From Schlegelella aquatica (lineage in GTDB: Bacteria; Pseudomonadota; Gammaproteobacteria; Burkholderiales; Burkholderiaceae_C): a stretch of 64,000 nt of DNA. The stretch spans positions 2,899,501 through 2,963,500 of the forward strand of contig NZ_CP110257.1 in NCBI RefSeq assembly GCF_026013905.1, in the 5' to 3' direction. The notes under the pieces are model-generated. The model was not told where the DNA came from. It worked only from the letters and a program-made list of their open reading frames with translations, and ran no database searches. Made by a program: the position numbers and the translations under genes. Below are positions 1 through 8,205 of this stretch, piece after piece (position 1 is the first letter of the stretch; each line of letters starts with the position of its first letter).

Positions 1-332
1 CGCTCGAACTCGGACACGTCCTTGAGGCGGAAGTCGGCCGCGAGGTCGATGAGCTTGACGCCGGCGGCGAGGAGCTCGCGCGCCTGCGACATCGCCACGC
101 CGTGCGGGGTGGCGAAGAACACCACGTCGCATTCGGTGAGGCGTGCCTCATCGGGGGTGACGAAGGCCAGATCGACGCGCCCCCGCAGCGAGGGGTACAT
201 GTCGGCCACCGGCATGCCGGCTTCCTTGCGCGAGGTGATGGCGACCACCTGCGCCTCGGGATGCTGCGCGAGCAGGCGCAACAGCTCGACCCCGGTGTAG
301 CCCGTGCCCCCGACGATACCGACCTTGATCAT
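1..332 (-). CDS. argC: N-acetyl-gamma-glutamyl-phosphate reductase, N-terminal part
   Basis: Third step of arginine biosynthesis: NADPH-dependent reduction of N-acetylglutamyl phosphate. Only about 110 N-terminal residues are present; the gene runs off the left window edge. The reading begins with the nucleotide-binding loop [10 protein letters not shown] at residues 5-14, followed by [11 protein letters not shown] and, further on, FFATPHGVA, all typical of ArgC. The ATG at 332 is the first in-frame start before the glycine-rich loop. It lies downstream of rpsI on the same strand, with a hairpin terminator between them. Identity is firm from the fold motifs; the catalytic cysteine lies outside the window. 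Confidence 0.93.
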   Translation of the reverse strand, partial: MIKVGIVGGTGYTGVELLRLLAQHPEAQVVAITSRKEAGMPVADMYPSLRGRVDLAFVTPDEARLTECDVVFFATPHGVAMSQARELLAAGVKLIDLAADFRLKDVSEFE

Positions 333-399
333 CACGACCTCCAAGCAAGCCCGCGAACCGCGAGCGCAGAAACGACGATTCTAGAAGCACCACAAGCAC

Positions 400-423
400 G
401 AAAGCCGCCCGAAGGCGGCTTTC
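400..423 (-). terminator. Intrinsic terminator after rpsI
   Basis: A perfect 10-bp stem (GAAAGCCGCC / GGCGGCTTTC) closed by a loop that reads TTCG on the minus strand, followed by the T-rich stretch TTTCGTGCTTG. It lies about 90 bp past the rpsI stop and before argC, so it probably ends the rplM-rpsI transcript. Confidence 0.8.
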
Positions 424-510
424 GAAATCCGGGCACGAGCCGAAACGAGCGACTCGCCGAGGGCGCGAGCCGAACCCACCCGGGACGGCCCGCCCTGGGG
501 CGCCGGAGCG

Positions 511-903
511 TCAGCGCTTGCTGAACTGCTTGCGGCGACGGGCCTTGTGCAGACCCACCTTCTTGCGCTCGACCTCACGGGCATCGCGGGTGACGAAGCC
601 GGCCTGGCTCAGTTGGGGCTTGAGCCCGGCGTCGTAGTCGATCAGCGCACGGGTGATGCCGTGGCGCACCGCGCCCGCCTGGCCCGACTCGCCACCGCCG
701 TGGACGTTGACCTTGATGTCGAACGCCCCCTCGTGGCCCGTGAGGACCAGCGGCTGCTTGACGACCATGATCGAGGTCTGACGACCGAAGTACTGCTCCA
801 CGGGCTTGCCGTTGACCACGATCTGGCCGGTGCCCTTCTTGATGAACACCCGCGCCACCGACGACTTGCGGCGGCCGGTGCCGTAGTTCCAATTGCCGAT
901 CAT
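511..903 (-). CDS. rpsI: 30S ribosomal protein S9
   Basis: Small-subunit protein whose basic C-terminal tail reaches the P-site tRNA. The 130-residue product is the usual length. It has the N-terminal block [14 protein letters not shown], the central [15 protein letters not shown], and the invariant C-terminal tail [17 protein letters not shown]. The gene follows rplM after 9 nt and is certainly co-transcribed with it. No anomalies seen. Confidence 0.99.
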   Translation of the reverse strand: MIGNWNYGTGRRKSSVARVFIKKGTGQIVVNGKPVEQYFGRQTSIMVVKQPLVLTGHEGAFDIKVNVHGGGESGQAGAVRHGITRALIDYDAGLKPQLSQAGFVTRDAREVERKKVGLHKARRRKQFSKR

Positions 904-912
904 CGCCGCTCC

Positions 913-1341
913 TTAGATTTCCAGCGTCTTGGGCTGCTGGGCGGTGTGCGGGTGCGAGGCACCGGCATACACCTTCAGCTTCTTGAACATCGCATAGCCG
1001 AGGGGGCCCTTCGGCAGCATGCCCTTGACCGCCTTCTCGAGCGCGCGGCCGGGATGCTTGGCCTGCATGTCCTTGAACTTGGTCGCGTAGATCCCGCCCG
1101 GGTAGCCGGAATGGCGGTAGTAGACCTTGTCTTCGGCCTTGTTGCCGGTGACGCGGATCTTGTCGGCGTTGACGACGATGATGAAGTCGCCGGTGTCGAC
1201 GTGGGGCGTGTAGATGGCCTTGTGCTTGCCACGCAGGCGGAGAGCGACTTCGCTGGCCACTCGTCCGAGCACCTTGTCGGTGGCATCGATCACATACCAC
1301 TCACGCTGCACCTCGGCCGGCTTGGCGCTGAAGGTTTTCAT
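913..1341 (-). CDS. rplM: 50S ribosomal protein L13
   Basis: Early-assembly large-subunit protein. The 142-residue product matches the E. coli length. The start is the ATG at 1341 ([11 protein letters not shown]); the frame stays open upstream but that extension has no L13 similarity. Family blocks seen are [32 protein letters not shown] and [18 protein letters not shown]. It is the first gene of rplM-rpsI, with a promoter and a structured leader of roughly 190 nt upstream. Confidence 0.98.
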   Translation of the reverse strand: MKTFSAKPAEVQREWYVIDATDKVLGRVASEVALRLRGKHKAIYTPHVDTGDFIIVVNADKIRVTGNKAEDKVYYRHSGYPGGIYATKFKDMQAKHPGRALEKAVKGMLPKGPLGYAMFKKLKVYAGASHPHTAQQPKTLEI

Positions 1342-1466
1342 GCGTAGAGTCCTGGAGGAAAGTGAACCGGCTTTGCGACCCGAAAGACGCGGCGGTGCGG
1401 TCGGTGCTGCTTCTGAGGGCAGCCTCTCAGGCACCGGGGATGCGCACCGCAGCTCGGCATAGAGGC

Positions 1467-1485
1467 GGGCTTGGATTCCAAGCCC
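1467..1485 (-). promoter_or_regulatory. Hairpin in the rplM leader
   Basis: A perfect 8-bp stem (GGGCTTGG / CCAAGCCC) with a 3-nt loop lies in the untranslated leader of rplM, downstream of the promoter at 1540-1569. L13 is known to repress its own operon through the leader in E. coli, so this is a candidate L13-binding element. That role is an inference; only the structure is seen. Confidence 0.45.
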
Positions 1486-1539
1486 CCACTGCCAAGGTGC
1501 GCGCACCCCTCCCCGAAGCCGATGGCGGGGAAGCCGGCG

Positions 1540-1569
1540 ATTATAGCGGGCGCATGCTTGCCGCAGCAA
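1540..1569 (-). promoter_or_regulatory. Sigma70-type promoter of rplM-rpsI
   Basis: Read on the minus strand: -35 TTGCTG (1564-1569), an 18-bp spacer and a perfect -10 TATAAT (1540-1545). The start of transcription would be near 1533, giving a leader of about 190 nt before the rplM ATG. The 1342-1714 stretch holds no gene; it contains this promoter, the leader hairpin and the palindrome at 1675. Confidence 0.75.
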
Positions 1570-1674
1570 TCGGGCCTCTTGCCGCGCCAACGCGCGCTCG
1601 GCGTGAGCGACTGCACGATTGCGGCAGGCATGTAACGGCGATCCGGTACGCCGGGGGACCCCTTCGGGTATCAT

Positions 1675-1688
1675 TAGGGTTAACCCTA
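1675..1688. promoter_or_regulatory. 14-bp perfect palindrome upstream of the acetyltransferase gene
   Basis: TAGGGTTAACCCTA is perfectly palindromic and centred 33 bp before the ATG at 1715. Its position suits an operator for a dimeric regulator. I do not recognise the binding protein. Confidence 0.45.
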
Positions 1689-1714
1689 GGCATGGAGCCT
1701 TCGAGGCGATCGAC

Positions 1715-2440
1715 ATGGGATTTCCCGGCGACATCCTTGCACAACCCCGATTCGGCGTCGGGCGCCACGAGCGCCCCCGCGCCTCGGGCCGCGCCCCGCA
1801 GGATGCGGGCTGGTCGTGGGTGCCGATCCGTTCGCTCGCGCCCCGGCATCGCAGCCGCATCCTGGCCCACCTGCTGGCCCTGGACCCGCACGACCGCTAC
1901 CTGCGGTTCGGTTACCAGGCCACCGACGCGCAGATCGAGAAGTACGTCGCCTCGCTGGACTTCCAGCGCGACGAGGTGTTCGGCATCTTCAACCGCCGGC
2001 TCGAGCTGATCGCGATCGCCCACCTCGCCTACCTTCCGGCCCGCGCAGGCGGACCGTCGATGGCGGAGTTCGGCGTTTCGGTGGCCAAGCACGCCCGCGG
2101 CCGCGGCTACGGCGCGCGCCTCTTCGATCGGGCGGTGATGCATGCGCGCAACCGGCGCATCGACACGCTCTACATCCACGCGCTCAGCGAGAACACCGCC
2201 ATGCTGCGCATCGCGCGCAATGCGGGTGCCACCGTCGAGCGCGACGGCGGCGAGGCCGAAGCCTACTTGAGACTGCCCCCCGAGACGCTGGCCACCCGCG
2301 TCGAGGAGCTGGTCGAAAGCCAGGCCGCCGAAGTCGATTACGGCCTCAAGCGCAACGCGCAGCGGCTGGGCCGGCTGATGGAGGCCATTGGCGAGGTGCG
2401 GCGCCAGCTCGCCCGGCTCGGACGGCCGGCCAGCGAGTGA
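1715..2440 (+). CDS. GNAT-family N-acetyltransferase
   Basis: Probable acyl-CoA-dependent N-acetyltransferase of unknown substrate, 241 residues if started at the ATG at 1715. The acetyl-CoA-binding motif A is clear: ARGRGYGAR around residues 127-135, followed by a strand/helix pair ending [17 protein letters not shown], the usual GNAT C-terminal half. The last 60 residues form a charged helical tail rich in Arg and Glu. An upstream in-frame TTG at 1619 would add 32 residues but would place the palindrome at 1675 inside the coding region, so the ATG is preferred. Single gene; the next gene starts about 48 nt later. Confidence 0.8.
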   Translation: MGFPGDILAQPRFGVGRHERPRASGRAPQDAGWSWVPIRSLAPRHRSRILAHLLALDPHDRYLRFGYQATDAQIEKYVASLDFQRDEVFGIFNRRLELIAIAHLAYLPARAGGPSMAEFGVSVAKHARGRGYGARLFDRAVMHARNRRIDTLYIHALSENTAMLRIARNAGATVERDGGEAEAYLRLPPETLATRVEELVESQAAEVDYGLKRNAQRLGRLMEAIGEVRRQLARLGRPASE

Positions 2441-2488
2441 GAGGGGCCGCCTGAGCCGCCCGCGCGATCGCGGGCCTAACATGGCGCA

Positions 2489-3475
2489 ATGCACTCTTCC
2501 GCCCATCCTTTCGAGGCCCTGACGCCCGACGTCGTGCTCGACGCGCTCGACGGTGTCGGGCTGCGCGGCGACGGCCGCCTGCTCCAGCTCAACTCGTATG
2601 AGAACCGCGTCTTCCAGGTGTGGCTGGAAGACGGCAGCCGCGTGGTGGCCAAGTTCTACCGCCCGGATCGGTGGAGCGACGACCAGATCCTGGAGGAGCA
2701 CGCTTTTGCGCACGAGCTCGTGCAGGCCGAGGTGCCGGTGGTCGCGCCGTTGGACCTGGGCAGCACCGGCACGCTCGCCCGCCACGCGGGCTTCCGGTTC
2801 AGCGTGAGCCCGTACCGGGGCGGGCGCGAGCCGGACCTGGAGGACCCGGCCACGCTGGAGTGGATCGGTCGCTTCCTGGGACGGCTGCACGCGGTGGGAC
2901 GCAGGCGCCCCTTCGTGGCACGCCCGAGCCTGGACATACAGACCTTCGGCGTCGAGCCGCGCGATTGGCTGTTGGCCCACGACATCGTGCCGCCCGACGC
3001 GCAGCCGGCGTGGCGGGCGGCGGCCGAGCGCGCCCTGGAGCGGGTGCAGCGGTGCTTCGAGCAGGCCGGCCCCGGGCGCGCAGTGCGCCTGCACGGTGAC
3101 GTGCACCGCGGCAACCTGCTGTGGACGCAGGCGGGCCCGCACTTCGTCGACCTCGACGATGCCCGCAATGGCCCTCCCATGCAGGACCTGTGGATGTTGT
3201 TGTCGGGCAACGCGAATGGCATGCGAATGCAACTTTCGCATGTGTGGAGGGGTTACGAACATTTCAGCGAACTCGATCGGGGCCAATGGCACCTGGTCGA
3301 AGCGCTGCGCACGCTGCGCATCCTGCATCACAGCGCCTGGCTCGCCCGTCGTTGGGAAGATCCGGCGTTTCCCGCCGCCTTTCCCTGGTTCGGCTCCTCG
3401 AACTACTGGGCCGAGCAGACCTCGCGCTTGAGGGATCAGTGCGACGCCATGGACGAGTGGAGCTCGCTTCTGTAA
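2489..3475 (+). CDS. srkA: Stress-response serine/threonine kinase, SrkA/YihE type
   Basis: Cytoplasmic protein kinase of the aminoglycoside-phosphotransferase fold. In E. coli SrkA counteracts MazE/MazF-linked death and supports stress survival. The 328-residue length matches. Visible motifs: nucleotide-binding lysine near residue 55 in VVAKFYRP, catalytic loop LHGDVHRGNLL with Asp204 and Asn209, and the metal-binding VDLDDA with Asp221/223. All key residues are present, so it should be active. Transcribed in the same direction as the acetyltransferase gene but with an ordinary spacer, so operon membership is uncertain. Confidence 0.9.
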   Translation: MHSSAHPFEALTPDVVLDALDGVGLRGDGRLLQLNSYENRVFQVWLEDGSRVVAKFYRPDRWSDDQILEEHAFAHELVQAEVPVVAPLDLGSTGTLARHAGFRFSVSPYRGGREPDLEDPATLEWIGRFLGRLHAVGRRRPFVARPSLDIQTFGVEPRDWLLAHDIVPPDAQPAWRAAAERALERVQRCFEQAGPGRAVRLHGDVHRGNLLWTQAGPHFVDLDDARNGPPMQDLWMLLSGNANGMRMQLSHVWRGYEHFSELDRGQWHLVEALRTLRILHHSAWLARRWEDPAFPAAFPWFGSSNYWAEQTSRLRDQCDAMDEWSSLL

Positions 3476-3618
3476 GCGTTGCAGCAATCGCAATGCCCGG
3501 GGGCAATCACCCCCGCCCCCCGAACCGAGGGCTGAAGGGCCCGCTCGCTCCTCATACGCTCCTCCTGCCCCACGCATAACGTGCCCAACCATGGGTTTTC
3601 ATCTTCAGGAGGAACTGC

Positions 3619-4230
3619 ATGAAAAAACACCTACTCGCGCTCGGGCTCGCCGCGATGACCACGGCAGCCAGCGCGCAACTGTCGGTCTCGGGACCTGATC
3701 CGTCGGGCTTCACCGGCTACAACGGCACCCCCGCGACCTTCACCGGCACGCTGTCGAGCGGCATCCTCAACGGCCTGCTCGATGCAGGCGTCGGCGGCAC
3801 GTTGAGCATCACGTTCCTGGGCAAGGACGACGCTTGGCACCACAACACGCTGAGCTTCGGCGAGCTCGTCATCGACAACAAGTCCACCACCGTGGGCTCG
3901 TCGTTCACGACGAACGTCGGCGCCGGCCTGCTGAGCTTCCTGTTCAAGGACGTGACGGACGGTGAGACGGTGCCCAACGGGGGTCCTTCGTCGGGCTATG
4001 CCACCTACACGGTGGTAGACGGCAAGGCGGTGGCCAGCGGCAATCCGGCCTTCGGCCAGTATGACTTCATCCTGGGCTTCAACGACGGCCACATCTACGA
4101 CGCCGACTACGACGACCTCGTCGTGGGCATCAGCCTGGTGCCGATCCCCGAACCCGAGACCTACGCGCTGATGCTCGCAGGTCTGGGCGCCATGGGCTTC
4201 ATGGCACGCCGCCGTCAGCGTCGCGACTGA
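3619..4230 (+). CDS. PEP-CTERM sorting domain protein
   Basis: Exported surface or matrix-associated protein of 203 residues. It has a Sec signal peptide (MKK..., probable cleavage after ASAQ near residue 20) and a Ser/Thr/Gly-rich beta-type body with an Asp-rich stretch (DGHIYDADYDD). The C-terminus is a classic PEP-CTERM signal: PIPEPETYALMLAGLGAMG, a hydrophobic helix, then ARRRQRR. Such tails are cut by an EpsH-type exosortase, which is not in this window. A strong AGGAGG ribosome-binding site precedes the ATG. A bidirectional terminator follows. The body is not assigned to a known family. Confidence 0.88.
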   Translation: MKKHLLALGLAAMTTAASAQLSVSGPDPSGFTGYNGTPATFTGTLSSGILNGLLDAGVGGTLSITFLGKDDAWHHNTLSFGELVIDNKSTTVGSSFTTNVGAGLLSFLFKDVTDGETVPNGGPSSGYATYTVVDGKAVASGNPAFGQYDFILGFNDGHIYDADYDDLVVGISLVPIPEPETYALMLAGLGAMGFMARRRQRRD

Positions 4231-4261
4231 GCCTCCTGACACGTCGCCAGACGACACATCG

Positions 4262-4288
4262 AAAAGCCGCCCGAGGGCGGCTTTTTTT
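4262..4288. terminator. Bidirectional terminator between the PEP-CTERM gene and htpG
   Basis: Stem AAAAGCCGCC / GGCGGCTTTT with a 4-nt loop and seven T on the plus strand. The minus strand also reads into T residues. It sits between two convergent genes and serves both. Confidence 0.9.
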
Positions 4289-4298
4289 CCGGGTCCGC

Positions 4299-6167
4299 TC
4301 AGGAGACGAGCAGCGTGTTGATCCGCCTGACGTAAGCGGCCGGGTCGTCGAGCTGACCGCCTTCGGCCAGCAGCGCCTGGTCGAACAGGATGTGCGCCAG
4401 ATCCTCGAAGCGGTCGTTGCCTTCCAGCTTGCGCACGAGCGGGTGCTCGGCGTTGACCTCCAGCACGGGCTTGACGCCGGGCGCCTTCTGGCCGGCCTGC
4501 TTGAGCAGACGCGCCAGGTGCCCGCTCATCTCGCCCTCCTCGGTCACGAGGCAGGCGGGCGAATCCACCAGGCGGGTCGTCACGCGCACGTCCTTGGCCT
4601 TGTCCTTGAGCACCTCCTTCAGGCGCTCGAGCACCGGCTTGAACGCCTCGGCCGCTTGTTCGGCCTTCTTCTTCTCTTCCTCGTCCTGGAGTTTGCCCAG
4701 ATCCACCGCGCCCTTGGCGACGCTTTGCAGCGGCTTGCCGTCGAACTCGTAGAGGTACGTCAGCATCCATTCGTCGACGCGGTCTGTCAGCAGCAGGACC
4801 TCGATCCCCTTCTTGCGAAAGATCTCGAGCTGCGGGCTGTTCTTGGCGGCCGCGAGCGTGTCGGCGGTGATGTAGTAGATCGCTTCCTGACCGTCCTTCA
4901 TGCGCGAGACATAGTCGGCCAGCGACACGCCTTCGTCGGCCTGCGTGGAGGCAAAGCGCAGCAGCTTGGCGATGCGCTCGCGGTTGGCGTGATCCTCGCC
5001 GACGCCCTCCTTGAGCACCGCGCCGAACTCTGTCCAGAACTGCGCGTACTTGTCCTTCTGGTTCTCGGCCAGGTCCTCCAGCATGGACAGCACGCGCTTG
5101 GTGCAGCCTTCACGGATGGCCTTGACGTCGCGGCTTTCCTGCAGCAACTCGCGCGAGACGTTGAGCGGCAGGTCGGCCGAGTCGACCACGCCCTTGACGA
5201 AGCGCAGATACACCGGCATGAGCGCCTCGGCGTCGTCCATGATGAAGACCCGCTTGACGTAGAGCTTGACGCCGCCGCGCTTGTCGCGGTTCCACAAGTC
5301 GAAGGGCGCCTTGGCCGGGATGTAGAGCAGCTGCGTGTACTCGGTGCGCCCCTCGACCCGGTTGTGCGTGTAGGCGAGCGGCGCCTCGGTGTCGTAGCTG
5401 ATCTGCTTGTAGAACTCGTGGTACTGCTCCTCGGTGATCTCGCCCTTGGGGCGGGTCCACAGGGCCGCGGCCTGGTTGACCGTCTCCCACTCGTCTTTCA
5501 GGACGTACTCGCCCTTGTCCTTGTCCCACTCCTCCTTGCGCATCAGGATGGGCAGCGAGATGTGGTCGGAGTAGCGCGAGATGATGGACTTCAGGCGCCA
5601 GCGGTTGAGGAAGTCGGTCTCGCTCTCGCGCAGATGCAAGATGACGTCGGTGCCGCGCCGCTCGCGCGTGATGGTCTCGACCTCGAAGTCGCCGGTGCCG
5701 TCGCTGCTCCAGCGCACGCCCTCCTCGGGCTCGAGGCCGGCGCGGCGCGACTCGACCGTGATGCGGTCGGCCACGATGAAGCCGCTGTAGAAGCCCACGC
5801 CGAATTGGCCGATGAGCTGGGCGTCCTTCTGCTGGTCGCCGGAGAGCTTGTCCATGAACTCCCGGGTGCCGCTCTTGGCGATGGTGCCCAGGTTGGCGAT
5901 GGCTTCTTCGGCCGACAGGCCGATGCCATTGTCGCTGACGATGATGGTGCGTGCCGCCTTGTCGAAGGTGACGTGGATCTCGAGGTTGGGCTGGTCTTCG
6001 TAGAGGTCGTTGCGGTTCAGCGCCTCGAAGCGCAGCTTGTCGCAGGCGTCCGACGCATTGGAGATCAGCTCGCGCAGGAAGATCTCCTTGTTGGAGTAGA
6101 GCGAATGAGCGACGAGGTGCAGCAGCTGCTTCACCTCGGCCTGGAAGGACAGGGTTTTCTTTTCCAT
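4299..6167 (-). CDS. htpG: Molecular chaperone HtpG (bacterial Hsp90)
   Basis: ATP-dependent cytosolic chaperone that remodels client proteins with DnaK. The 622 residues match the family. The N-terminal GHKL ATPase is intact: [15 protein letters not shown] near 31-45 (catalytic Glu33, Asn37), [12 protein letters not shown] near 78-88, and [11 protein letters not shown] near 120-130. Middle-domain and C-terminal dimerisation regions follow without a break. Transcribed alone. A heat-shock sigma32-type promoter lies at 6204-6232, which fits its usual regulation. Confidence 0.99.
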   Translation of the reverse strand: MEKKTLSFQAEVKQLLHLVAHSLYSNKEIFLRELISNASDACDKLRFEALNRNDLYEDQPNLEIHVTFDKAARTIIVSDNGIGLSAEEAIANLGTIAKSGTREFMDKLSGDQQKDAQLIGQFGVGFYSGFIVADRITVESRRAGLEPEEGVRWSSDGTGDFEVETITRERRGTDVILHLRESETDFLNRWRLKSIISRYSDHISLPILMRKEEWDKDKGEYVLKDEWETVNQAAALWTRPKGEITEEQYHEFYKQISYDTEAPLAYTHNRVEGRTEYTQLLYIPAKAPFDLWNRDKRGGVKLYVKRVFIMDDAEALMPVYLRFVKGVVDSADLPLNVSRELLQESRDVKAIREGCTKRVLSMLEDLAENQKDKYAQFWTEFGAVLKEGVGEDHANRERIAKLLRFASTQADEGVSLADYVSRMKDGQEAIYYITADTLAAAKNSPQLEIFRKKGIEVLLLTDRVDEWMLTYLYEFDGKPLQSVAKGAVDLGKLQDEEEKKKAEQAAEAFKPVLERLKEVLKDKAKDVRVTTRLVDSPACLVTEEGEMSGHLARLLKQAGQKAPGVKPVLEVNAEHPLVRKLEGNDRFEDLAHILFDQALLAEGGQLDDPAAYVRRINTLLVS

Positions 6168-6203
6168 GGCGCAAAGGCTGAAAGATGTGATGAGGCGCGC
6201 GTG

Positions 6204-6234
6204 AGATGGGGGCGGTCTCCCCCGCTTTCAAGGG
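6204..6234 (-). promoter_or_regulatory. Sigma32 (RpoH) heat-shock promoter of htpG
   Basis: On the minus strand CCCTTGAAA (6226-6234) matches the sigma32 -35 element. After CTTGAA there is a 15-bp spacer, then CCCCATCT (6204-6211), matching the -10 CCCCATNT. Transcription would begin about 30 nt before the htpG ATG. Confidence 0.85.
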
Positions 6235-6315
6235 CTGCTGCGGGCCACGGTGGTCGCCTCCAGCACCCGCCGCGCCCCGCGTGCGTCCGGGCACGCCACC
6301 TCGGGAGAGGGCATG

Positions 6316-6341
6316 AAAAAGCCGGCCCGCAGGCCGGCTTG
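6316..6341 (-). terminator. Terminator of the amino-acid ABC transporter genes
   Basis: Stem AAGCCGGCC / GGCCGGCTT with a 4-nt loop, followed on the minus strand by further T residues (TTTTT overall). It lies about 45 bp past the permease stop. Confidence 0.85.
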
Positions 6342-6384
6342 GAACAGGGTGCAGGCCCCGCGCCCGGGCCGCCGGAGCAGGGTC

Positions 6385-7137
6385 TCAGCGCCCGCGCAGG
6401 TGGGCAGGCGCCTCCAGCCGCTTGGCCAGCAGCGACAGCACCAGCGTGAGCACCAGGTAGATCGCCGAGATCGTCAGGTACGGCTCCCAGTAGCGGGAGT
6501 AGGCGCCGGCCACCGTGCGCGCGGCGAGCGCGAGTTCGGCCAGGCCGATCGCCGAGACCAGCGACGAGTCCTTGATCAGCGTGACGGCTTCGTTCACCAG
6601 CGGCGGCACCATGCGGCGGAACGCTTGCGGCAGGATGACGAAGCGCATGCTCTGCCCGTGCGTCAGACCCAGGCTGTAGGCCGCCTGGGTCTGGCCCACG
6701 TGGATCGACTGGATGCCGGCGCGGAAGATCTCCGAGATGTACGCCCCGGCATTGAGCGTGAGGGCGAGAGCCCCGGAGAAGAACGCGCCGTGCTCCTGTC
6801 GGAACGACATCGCGGCTTGCCCCTGCAGCAGCAGGCCGTGATCCGGATGGATCAGCGTCGGCATCAGCGCGAAATGCACCAGCAGGATCTGCACGAACAG
6901 CGGTGTGCCGCGAAAGAACGCGACGTAGCCGATCGTGATCCACTGTGCCGGCTTGAGCAGCGCCCGGCCCCACACCGACTTGGGCGGCGGAGCGGTGCGC
7001 GAGCTGCTGACGAGCCCAAGCAAAAGCCCCAGCGCCAAGCCGGCGGTGATGGCCACGAACGTGAGCTTGAGGGTCATCCACAGCCCGGCCACGAACAACG
7101 GCACGTAGCCGGAAAGGATGTCCCAACGCAAATCCAC
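6385..7137 (-). CDS. Polar amino-acid ABC transporter, inner-membrane permease
   Basis: HisM/GlnP-type permease of 250 residues that would form the membrane channel of an amino-acid importer. It has about five or six hydrophobic segments and the EAA cytoplasmic-loop motif near LGLTHGQSMRFVILPQAFRR, which contacts the ATPase. It follows the substrate-binding protein gene after about 30 nt, so the two are co-transcribed. No ATP-binding subunit gene is next to them, so the ATPase must be encoded elsewhere or shared. Substrate specificity cannot be read from the sequence. Confidence 0.92.
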   Translation of the reverse strand: MDLRWDILSGYVPLFVAGLWMTLKLTFVAITAGLALGLLLGLVSSSRTAPPPKSVWGRALLKPAQWITIGYVAFFRGTPLFVQILLVHFALMPTLIHPDHGLLLQGQAAMSFRQEHGAFFSGALALTLNAGAYISEIFRAGIQSIHVGQTQAAYSLGLTHGQSMRFVILPQAFRRMVPPLVNEAVTLIKDSSLVSAIGLAELALAARTVAGAYSRYWEPYLTISAIYLVLTLVLSLLAKRLEAPAHLRGR

Positions 7138-7166
7138 GAGGCAGTCCTTACCAGTCGATCAGGAGA

Positions 7167-8045
7167 TCACTTGGAGGCGCCGGAGGCGGCCGCCGCGGCG
7201 GCGTCGGCCTTCTTGGCCCCGAAGTACTTGCCGTAGATCTGGTCGTAGGTGCCGTCGGCCTTGATGGCCGCCAGGCCCTGGTTGATCTTCTCCAGCAGCT
7301 CGGTGTTGCCCTTGCGCACGGCGATGCCGTACTGCTCGGGGGTGAAGCTCGCATCGTTGACCGTCTTGAACTTGGACTGCGGGTTGTTGGCCACGTAGTT
7401 CTCGATCACCCCGTTGTCGGCCACCACCGCATCGACGCCGCCAGCCTCCAGCTCCTTGAGGGCGAGCGGAGTGGACTCGAAGCGCTTGATGGTGGTGCTG
7501 TTCTTGCCCTGCAGCTTGGTCACGACCTCATCGCCGGTGGTGCCGGTCTGCACGCCGACCTTGAGCTTCTTCAGGTCTTCGAACTTGGTGACCTTGGAGT
7601 TCTCGCGCACGGCGATCAGCTGATGCGCGTCGAAGTACGGGTTGGAGAAGTCCATCGTCTGCTTGCGCTCGTCGGTGATGGTGATCGCCGAGACGAGGAA
7701 ATCACGGTCGCCCTGCTGCAGGCTGTTGAAGATGCCTTCCCACGGGGTGTTGACGAACTTCACCTCGAAGCCGGCCTTCTGGGCGATGGCGTTGACCACG
7801 TCGATGTCGAAGCCGACGATTTCGCCCTTTTGGTTCTGGGACTCGAACGGGGCATAGGCGGCGTCGGTGCCGACGACATACACCTTGGCGGGTGCGGGCG
7901 CCGGGGCCGGGGCGGAGGCCTCGGTGGCCGGAGCGGGCGCAGGAGCCGGCGGCTCCTGCTTGCCGCAGGCGGCCAGCACCAGGCCGGCCATGAGCATGGC
8001 AGCGCGCTGCCACAGCGAGTTCATGGGAAAGCTGAGAGTGGACAT
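7167..8045 (-). CDS. Amino-acid ABC transporter substrate-binding lipoprotein
   Basis: SBP_bac_3-type binding protein, 292 residues. The N-terminal signal ends in a lipobox LVLAAC, so it is probably a lipoprotein in the periplasm. A Pro-Ala-rich linker (about residues 32-54) separates the lipid anchor from the binding domain. Ligand-pocket blocks GTDAAYAPFES, GFDIDVVNAIA and GVQTGTTGDE are clear. The C-terminus ends in an alanine-rich tail. The ATG at 8045 has a good AGGAG site; a second ATG at 8024 is possible. First gene of the two-gene transporter unit. Confidence 0.93.
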   Translation of the reverse strand: MSTLSFPMNSLWQRAAMLMAGLVLAACGKQEPPAPAPAPATEASAPAPAPAPAKVYVVGTDAAYAPFESQNQKGEIVGFDIDVVNAIAQKAGFEVKFVNTPWEGIFNSLQQGDRDFLVSAITITDERKQTMDFSNPYFDAHQLIAVRENSKVTKFEDLKKLKVGVQTGTTGDEVVTKLQGKNSTTIKRFESTPLALKELEAGGVDAVVADNGVIENYVANNPQSKFKTVNDASFTPEQYGIAVRKGNTELLEKINQGLAAIKADGTYDQIYGKYFGAKKADAAAAAASGASK

Positions 8046-8205
8046 GAGGCTCCTGTCAGGAAAATGTCACGAAGCCGCCATTTTCACCTCAGAAATCCCG
8101 AATAAATCACCAAGCTGGCCCGCCGAGGGGCTGGCGCCCGCCATTTGGCAGCGCCGCCGCAACACCTCCTCCCCCGTCGGCCCCGGGTTTCCCCGGGCGA
8201 CTGAC

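Noticed and set aside
1619..1714. An upstream TTG start for the GNAT protein
   Set aside because: It would place a perfect operator-like palindrome inside the coding region and adds residues with no family similarity.
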